Of a stretch of 64,000 bases of DNA, positions 58,875-64,000 are shown piece by piece (the stretch's first letter is position 1; the number at the start of each line of letters is the position of its first letter). The notes below the pieces were generated by a model. That model made no database searches. It saw only the letters and a list, made by a program, of their open reading frames with translations, and was not told the origin of the DNA. Both the position numbers and the translations under genes were made by a program. This DNA is from Paenibacillus sp. DCT19 (GTDB lineage Bacteria > Bacillota > Bacilli > Paenibacillales > Paenibacillaceae). The stretch spans positions 3,111,501 through 3,175,500 of the forward strand of contig NZ_CP029639.1 of assembly GCF_003268635.1 (NCBI RefSeq), given 5' to 3'.

Positions 58875-59759
58875 TCAAATTTTAAACATGCCAGCATTCA
58901 CCTTGTAGTATGAGATAATAAATTCACGAAACCCTTTAACCGCTGGAGAGAGCCATTTCTGCTTAACCCAAGACAAGCTGATCGGATATACGGAAGCTTC
59001 ATCTGCAATTTGCATATAATTCAAGCCCAGATTTCTACATACTGACACGGGGAGCAAGGCTACACCTTGATCAAGCCGGATAATTTCCAGTAGCGTGTGC
59101 GAATCAACCTCGAATGCAAGATTGGGGAGGAAGCCAGCTTTTTCGCAGAGCATCGTTGTAAACCGACTGTACTCCTTATTGTCAGCCAGTGAGATAAAGG
59201 GCTCCTTCGCAACAACACCTAATGATATGGTCGTCTCGCCACGATAAGCGTGATTCTTAGGTACAACCAGTACAATGTCTTCTTCAACAAGAACAACACT
59301 TTCAATCTCCTCGTCCTCAATCGGATGCCCCGTTATCCCCAGATTCATATCACCTTTTTTCAAACTTGTAATAATCTCATTCCGGCTCCCAATGCCTTGC
59401 TGAAGCTTGGATTCAGGAGAAGCGTTAATGTAGTCTCCAATGAGACCCGTCAGAAATCGAGGATTCGTAATGGAGATTCGGATGGTGCTAGCGATCTGAT
59501 GTTCTTCTGCTCTGATCTCCATCTCAGCATTCTCAATTTCTAAAAAAATTCGGTTCACATGCTTCAGCAGAATTCTCCCCGATGCATTCAATTCGATTGT
59601 TCTTCCTTTGCGGTGAAACAGAGGTGTTCCTAGTTCATCTTCCAACCGTTTAATGGTTAGGCTCAGTGAAGGTTGGGCTATGTTTAATTGAGCAGCAGCT
59701 TTAGAGATATGTTCCGTATAGGCTACTGTCTGAAAATATTTGAGTTGAAGCAGCTCCAT
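58875..59759 (-). CDS. LysR-family transcriptional regulator
   Basis: 294 aa. The winged helix is LLQLKYFQTVAYTEHISKAA then LNIAQPSLSLTIKRLEDELG, followed by the effector domain. It resembles the LysR gene at 31165 at the N-terminus, but the two are clearly different proteins. AAGGAG precedes the ATG. It is divergent from the decarboxylase/reductase pair with a 129-bp gap and probably controls it. Confidence 0.93.
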   Translation of the reverse strand: MELLQLKYFQTVAYTEHISKAAAQLNIAQPSLSLTIKRLEDELGTPLFHRKGRTIELNASGRILLKHVNRIFLEIENAEMEIRAEEHQIASTIRISITNPRFLTGLIGDYINASPESKLQQGIGSRNEIITSLKKGDMNLGITGHPIEDEEIESVVLVEEDIVLVVPKNHAYRGETTISLGVVAKEPFISLADNKEYSRFTTMLCEKAGFLPNLAFEVDSHTLLEIIRLDQGVALLPVSVCRNLGLNYMQIADEASVYPISLSWVKQKWLSPAVKGFREFIISYYKVNAGMFKI

Positions 59760-59888
59760 TTATCTGCACTCCTTATTTATTGTGATAAATATATATAGTT
59801 CTTATTATGTATTATATTAAATTTAAACATTGATGTAGAATTTATTTATGAGATAGAGATAAATTTTGGATAAGGCAGGTGTCCTTTG

Positions 59889-60634
59889 ATGAAAATCGAT
59901 GTAAATAACATAGCTAACAATCTGAATACCCCTTAACGGCTCCGGCTTATCCGATGCCACCGTACAAATTTGTGAATCGCGAATATCTAAATATTATATA
60001 CCGGACAGATGAGCAAGCTTTGCGGGCAGTAGTACCAGAGCCTTTGCAGATCACAGACCCTCTGGTTAAATTCGAAGTAATGTGGATGCCGGATGTATCT
60101 GGACTCGGAGCTTATACGGAAGCAGGGCAAGTCATCCCCGTTCAATTCAATGGTGAGCATGGCGATTATGTGCACTCGATGTATGTAGACAACTTCCCGG
60201 CGATTGCCAGTGGTCGAGAGCTGACGGCATATCCGAAAAAGCTGGGTGCACCCAAACTATACACGGATTCCGATACGCTTGTGGGCACGCTCGATTATGG
60301 AACACTTCTTGTCGCTACGGCGACCATGGGTTATAAGCATGTAGAAATGGACAAAGATGCTGCTAAACGTGAAATATGTCGTCCGAATTTTATGATCAAG
60401 ATTGCAACGGACTATAACGGTAATTTGAGAATCTGTGATCTGATCCGCACTCAAATTACAGATATTGAGGTGAAGGAAGCCTGGACAGGGCCTGCCCGGC
60501 TTCAGCTCTTCGAGCATGCACTAGCACCTCTTGCAGATCTGCCTGTATTGGAAGTGGTATCTGCATCCCACATTCTTACCAACTTAACTTTAAATGCAGC
60601 ACAGCCTGTATATAACTACCTAGAAGAGAAATAA
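59889..60634 (+). pseudogene. adc: Acetoacetate decarboxylase-family protein, frame broken by one base near the N-terminus
   Basis: The restored product is about 248 aa, matching the family. The Schiff-base lysine pair is Lys117-Lys118 in AYPKKLGAPKL, at almost the same place as Lys115/116 of the clostridial enzyme. The frame is lost at C run 59929-59932: four C present, five gives NNLNTPLTAPAYPMPPYKF. Acetoacetate decarboxylases make acetone and CO2, but many family members act on other keto acids. The following reductase-like gene, 14 bp away, suggests the latter. AGGTG lies upstream of the ATG. Confidence 0.88.
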
Positions 60635-60648
60635 GGAGGAAACACAAC

Positions 60649-61695
60649 ATGAGAATTGCAATTGTAGGAGCAGGATCTTTGGGAACCATCGTTGGAGCTT
60701 ATCTAGCGGACGGTGGAATGGATGTCGAGTTAATTGATGCATATCAGGAGCATGTCGAAGCTTTAAATCAGACAGGTGCCAAAGTGACCGGTACCACAGC
60801 GTTTCAGGCTAACGTAAAAGCGATAACCCCTGAGCAGAAGTCAGGACAATACGATCTCGTGCTAATTCTGACAAAACAGCTATATAACGATGCGATTTTA
60901 CAGGAATTACTTCCATTCTTGAAAGAAGACAGTATCGTGTGCTCCCTGCAGAATGGGATTCCTGAAGATAAAGTCGCTGCGATTGTTGGTGAACATCGTG
61001 TCATTGCAGGCTCCGTAGAGTTCGGTGCTACATTCATAGAACCTGGCGTGTCTAGCTTGACGACGGAATATACTCAGTTCAAACAGTATGCTTTTCAGAT
61101 TGGCGAGCTAAATGGTGAAGTTACCGAGAGAATTGAGCGAGTTAAATCCGTTCTAGACCTAGTCGGAGGTACACATATATCGGATAATCTCGTTGGAACA
61201 AAGTGGTCGAAATTGTTGATTAACAACGCATTTAGCGGATTATCAGCAGCATTGAATGGACAATATGGAGATATTATCGACCACGAAGCTGGTATTGTGA
61301 GCGCGGTTCACATTGCGGATGAGACGATTAAAGTTGGACATGCAACTGGAGTTCAATTTGTGAAAATGAATGGCTTCGACATTGCTTCTCTTGAACTGAA
61401 CAGCGAGGCAGATATTCCTGAACGAGTTCAAACATTACGTACGGTAATGGAACCTTCAAGACTGCTGAAAGCAAGTATGCTACAGGATCTGGAGAAGAAA
61501 CGTAAAACCGAGATTGATTATATTAATGGAGTTGTATCCAGTAAAGCAGCAGGTACCGGGGTGGCCACACCGTACAATGACCTGGTCGTTGAATTGGTTA
61601 AACAGGCCGAAGAGACCCACACGGTTCCGCAGTTTAATACGAATATCGAAGCTTTTGAAGCATTATTAAATGAGCAACGTGCCAATACGATATAA
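60649..61695 (+). CDS. Ketopantoate reductase (PanE/ApbA)-family dehydrogenase
   Basis: 348 aa. The N-terminal NADPH-binding motif is IAIVGAGSLGTIVGAYLADGG. The catalytic-type SLQNGIPED and the C-terminal KWSKLLINNAFSGLSAALNGQ with Lys/Asn active-site residues are present. True PanE makes pantoate for vitamin B5; position after an acetoacetate-decarboxylase-family gene and under a LysR regulator suggests a catabolic keto-acid reductase instead (inference). AAGGAGG precedes the ATG. A terminator follows. Confidence 0.88.
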   Translation: MRIAIVGAGSLGTIVGAYLADGGMDVELIDAYQEHVEALNQTGAKVTGTTAFQANVKAITPEQKSGQYDLVLILTKQLYNDAILQELLPFLKEDSIVCSLQNGIPEDKVAAIVGEHRVIAGSVEFGATFIEPGVSSLTTEYTQFKQYAFQIGELNGEVTERIERVKSVLDLVGGTHISDNLVGTKWSKLLINNAFSGLSAALNGQYGDIIDHEAGIVSAVHIADETIKVGHATGVQFVKMNGFDIASLELNSEADIPERVQTLRTVMEPSRLLKASMLQDLEKKRKTEIDYINGVVSSKAAGTGVATPYNDLVVELVKQAEETHTVPQFNTNIEAFEALLNEQRANTI

Positions 61696-61737
61696 ATAAT
61701 AATTTTGAATGCATCATGTTTATTGATTACTATGAAG

Positions 61738-61769
61738 GACCTTACTAGGCATCATCTGGTGAGGTCTTT
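61738..61769 (+). terminator. Rho-independent terminator after the reductase gene
   Basis: GACCTTACTAG pairs with CTGGTGAGGTC (two G-U pairs), then five T. Confidence 0.75.
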
Positions 61770-61844
61770 TTGCTATATCAAAACGAAGATGAATTTTGTT
61801 GAACTAAAAATCCCCTAACATTTTACAAAGAAAGATTGTTAATT

Positions 61845-61853
61845 TGATATAAT
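61845..61853 (+). promoter_or_regulatory. Extended -10 promoter (TGATATAAT)
   Basis: A perfect TGNTATAAT. No good -35 is seen at 17 bp, which extended -10 promoters can tolerate. Transcription would start near 61860, at the left edge of the inverted repeats below. Confidence 0.6.
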
Positions 61854-61860
61854 GGTTACT

Positions 61861-61980
61861 TGAATCAATTTCATAACTCATTAATATGTGTTTTAAGTAA
61901 CTAGATATAGAGGAATTAAACCGTTTTGATCTATATCTAGCCTTGATTGAAGCAGCTAAAGGTATTATGAAATTGATTCA
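61861..61980 (+). promoter_or_regulatory. Structured 5' leader: two nested perfect inverted repeats
   Basis: Outer 16-base arms (61861-61876, TGAATCAATTTCATAA, and its exact complement at 61965-61980) enclose inner 11-base arms (61901-61911, CTAGATATAGA, and 61930-61940). The 120-bp block lies between a promoter and a gene start 49 bp downstream. It matches no riboswitch class I recognise. It could instead be a small terminal-repeat element, but no flanking target duplication is visible. Confidence 0.6.
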
Positions 61981-62028
61981 CTTGTTGTTACTTTTCATGT
62001 TATTTACATCATTAGGGGGAGATTGGTT

Positions 62029-62679
62029 ATGCGGAAGCTACGTTGGGAATTTGTTATGGCTATTATCGGATTTTGGTTTGTTTTGTTCATGACTTGGAAT
62101 GAATATTCGAAAGTTCTAACGATAGGTGTTGTCTTGACAGGTATATTTATCGCGTTTATTCGGATTCATTGGTATCCATTGGCGTTTGATAAGAACATTG
62201 AGCGGGTTGAGTCCTATTTGAGGAATCAGAAAAACACACCCGGGATGTATATCAATTATGTCATGGCAAATAAATTAGATGACGAAGCAGAGGTTGTTAT
62301 GGAGCAGGTACGGCTCAAATACAAACGGGAAGTGGCACAAGCCCCGTTCAAGGCAGCTTATGGATTTTATAACCAGGACATGAATGCAATTCGGGAAGCA
62401 ATTCCTCATATTCGCTGGTCCGATTACCGGACATATTATGAAACGTATCTTCTGTTAGAGGAGGGTAACAGCGAACAAGCACGAGAACGACTGAAGTCTA
62501 TTAAGAAACATTGGATGAGATCTGCGCTACTAGGAGCAATAGAACTCAAAGCGGGTCGAAGAGATCTTGCCATACAGCTTGCGAAGGAAGCCCTTGATGT
62601 CTCTAAGGGTGTCCACCATTATGTGCTCTATAAGGAATACGAAAGGTTATATCCAGAAGTTGTTAAGACCGTATCCTAA
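62029..62679 (+). CDS. Small membrane protein of unknown function with tetratricopeptide-like tail
   Basis: 216 aa. Two close membrane segments at about 8-26 and 30-48 are followed by a cytoplasmic helical part of about 165 residues, rich in Glu/Lys/Arg. Pairs such as YETYLLLEEGNSEQARERLK and ALLGAIELKAGRRDLAIQLA look like degenerate TPR helices. I do not recognise the family. AGGGGGA lies eight bases before the ATG. Its 5' leader is unusually structured (previous entry). Confidence 0.75.
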   Translation: MRKLRWEFVMAIIGFWFVLFMTWNEYSKVLTIGVVLTGIFIAFIRIHWYPLAFDKNIERVESYLRNQKNTPGMYINYVMANKLDDEAEVVMEQVRLKYKREVAQAPFKAAYGFYNQDMNAIREAIPHIRWSDYRTYYETYLLLEEGNSEQARERLKSIKKHWMRSALLGAIELKAGRRDLAIQLAKEALDVSKGVHHYVLYKEYERLYPEVVKTVS

Positions 62680-62716
62680 ACACGACATTTAAGTACAGAA
62701 AGTAGCGTGGTAACTT

Positions 62717-63595
62717 ATGAACATAGAGCAGATTATGCAAGAGTTAGTAAATCATAAAGTGTTGAACTCTATCGCTATTCCAGCCAAAGCATTAAGTGGA
62801 GGCACAGTAAGTAAGCTATATCTTCTAGAGCGTATAGATGGGAATGCATATGTCGTGAAAATGAATGAGCCTAGAGTGGTTAAGTCTGAATCGGTCTTTC
62901 TTAACCATTATCAATCATCAAACTTACTCCCGAAGCTTATATTTTTAGAATCCTCCAATACGTATCTCGTGTACTCTTTCATCACCGGTTCAACGGATTA
63001 TCCTGAGGGGAATAAAAGAGAAATACTGCAAACGCTCATTCATGGGCTTGTTAATGATTATAAGCAGGTAAGCACTAAACAAGGTTGGGGATGGGCGGAT
63101 CAGCCGAGCAAATCATGGCGTGATTTTCTTGAAGAGGAACGCTCTGAGAAATCTAAAATGATCGGCATACACCTAGGTGATGAAGATCATAAACTGATAT
63201 GTCATTTGGTACAAACCATGGAGGAAGAGCGGGAAGCATTTTTATTGCATGGGGATTGTGGTGTACATAACTTTATATTTGAGGGTGGGCGACTACAGGG
63301 TGTGATCGACCCTACGCCTGTCATTGGAGATCCTTTGTATGATGTGATTTATGCATTTTGTTCATCACCAGACGAGCTAACGATAGAAACGTTCCATTCA
63401 ATCTTGGATCAGATTCGCTTCAAAGGGGATACACCCGTAACGACGATCTATGAGAAAGTTCTCATCGGCTTATACCTGAGAATCGGAACTGCGATTAAGC
63501 ATCATCCAAGCGATCTGGATTCGTATCTTATATCTTGGCAGTATTGGAGGGAGATTGTACTTCAGTGCAGGAATAAGGGAGGATTGGAATCATGA
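62717..63595 (+). CDS. Aminoglycoside-phosphotransferase-fold kinase
   Basis: 292 aa. The N-lobe has YVVKMNEPRVVKSE (ATP-binding Lys). The C-lobe has catalytic FLLHGDCGVHNFIF (HGDxxxxN) and the metal motif GVIDPTPVIGDPLYDV. This group is mostly uncharacterised small-molecule kinases. It is distinct from the phosphotransferase at 55021. It overlaps the next small gene by four bases, so the two are probably co-translated. Confidence 0.9.
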   Translation: MNIEQIMQELVNHKVLNSIAIPAKALSGGTVSKLYLLERIDGNAYVVKMNEPRVVKSESVFLNHYQSSNLLPKLIFLESSNTYLVYSFITGSTDYPEGNKREILQTLIHGLVNDYKQVSTKQGWGWADQPSKSWRDFLEEERSEKSKMIGIHLGDEDHKLICHLVQTMEEEREAFLLHGDCGVHNFIFEGGRLQGVIDPTPVIGDPLYDVIYAFCSSPDELTIETFHSILDQIRFKGDTPVTTIYEKVLIGLYLRIGTAIKHHPSDLDSYLISWQYWREIVLQCRNKGGLES

Positions 63596-63963
63596 TCAAG
63601 TTGACTAGAGATGGGAAATACGCCATGTCGATGAAGTTCGACCTGCATGGCGTTAATTTACTCATTGAAGCGTTTCAAAATGCATTAAATGGCGCTCAGG
63701 GCAACATTGAACTAGACGAACCAGCTATCGTTGGAAATAAGGGAATTAATAAGCTGACCTTCTCCTGTAACAATGAGCGGGATCAACTCAGTTATGCTGT
63801 ATCCAGCCTGATTTTTGAATTGGAAGATGAAGTTATAGAATATAATCTGGGTCGATTGAAAGAGTGTGCCGTGAGTCTGAATTTTGCTCCTGCTGAACTC
63901 TGTGAAGTACGTTTTGGCAAGGTCAATATAACGATTTACGGTATTTTGGAAAACTCTTTGTGA
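63592..63963 (+). CDS. Small protein of unknown function
   Basis: 123 aa, soluble, mixed alpha/beta, with no signal peptide, membrane segment or motif I recognise (MKFDLHGVNLLIEAFQNALN near the start). The ATG overlaps the stop of the upstream kinase gene (ATGA) and GGAGG lies just before it, so it is a real coupled gene rather than a chance frame. Confidence 0.75.
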   Translation: MIKLTRDGKYAMSMKFDLHGVNLLIEAFQNALNGAQGNIELDEPAIVGNKGINKLTFSCNNERDQLSYAVSSLIFELEDEVIEYNLGRLKECAVSLNFAPAELCEVRFGKVNITIYGILENSL

Positions 63964-63977
63964 AGAGGGTGAGTGAT

Positions 63978-64000
63978 TTGATCAAAGTACATTTGCTTCC
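63978..64000 (+). CDS. Start of a further gene, truncated by the window edge
   Basis: TTG follows GAGGGTG at six bases and begins MIKVHLL. Only seven codons are visible, so no function can be named; an in-frame GTG nine bases earlier is an alternative start. Confidence 0.4.

Noticed and set aside
61861..61980. Insertion-sequence or MITE interpretation of the nested inverted repeats
   Set aside because: No flanking target-site duplication and no second copy in the window; kept only as an alternative to a regulatory leader.

Overview
The window looks like a chromosomal segment of a Paenibacillus-type Firmicute (inference). Supporting signs are strong AGGAGG-type ribosome binding sites, frequent GTG/TTG starts, an exported S-layer-homology (SLH) glycosidase, copper-amine-oxidase N-domain exported proteins, YesM/YesN-like two-component genes, LplA/B/C-like sugar ABC transporters without their own ATPase, CcpA-type cre boxes, and a mid-40s GC content by eye. 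I see no rRNA, tRNA, CRISPR array, prophage or intact insertion sequence.

Layout. 1-9 kb holds a truncated Crp/Fnr regulator, a divergent S-adenosylhomocysteinase-like enzyme, a GH43-like glycosidase, an ECF sigma/DUF4179 pair, a TetR regulator with its probable target dehydrogenase, and a carboxymuconolactone decarboxylase-like/cupin pair. 9-28.5 kb is a glycan-use region: GH2, a TetR regulator, an exported inositol-phosphate-phosphatase-like protein, an AraC regulator, an unassigned glycosidase-like enzyme, GH95, a response regulator and sensor kinase, two near-identical sugar-binding lipoproteins and two permeases. 28.8-34.4 kb holds a TauE exporter and carboxylesterase (overlapping, minus strand), a divergent LysR gene and an exported SLH-GH3 enzyme. 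34.7-46.2 kb is a probable nine-gene operon: FCD regulator, hydantoinase/oxoprolinase subunits A and B, a PotDABC-like ABC importer, an M24 peptidase and an MFS transporter. 46.4-52.2 kb holds a second sigma/anti-sigma pair, GNAT, MerR, ClbS/DfsB-like, a CuAO-N protein and Nudix. 52.3-58.8 kb holds GH51 arabinofuranosidase with a divergent ArsR-type fusion regulator, a phosphotransferase, and an AraC regulator divergent from a GH4 glycosidase. 58.9-61.7 kb is LysR divergent from an acetoacetate-decarboxylase-like/ketopantoate-reductase-like pair. The last part has a structured leader before a small membrane protein gene, then a phosphotransferase and an unknown gene.

How the genes fit together. 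The 13.7-28.5 kb cluster reads as one glycan regulon. The promoter regions of the first glycosidase-like gene and of the two-component/ABC operon share an 80-bp element (60 of 80 positions identical without gaps), and two perfect matches to the cre consensus suggest catabolite repression. The 34.7-46.2 kb operon reads as uptake plus hydrolysis of a nitrogen compound.

Quality warning. Nine genes (6508, 14719, 16848, 19671, 39642, 40822, 55021, 59889 on plus; 56346-57196 on minus) are interrupted, and each is restored by adding one base, usually in a short homopolymer (two bases in the genes at 39642 and 55021). All eleven inferred lesions are single-base losses. This points to systematic sequence under-calling rather than to nine real pseudogenes, so the interrupted genes are described by their restored products.
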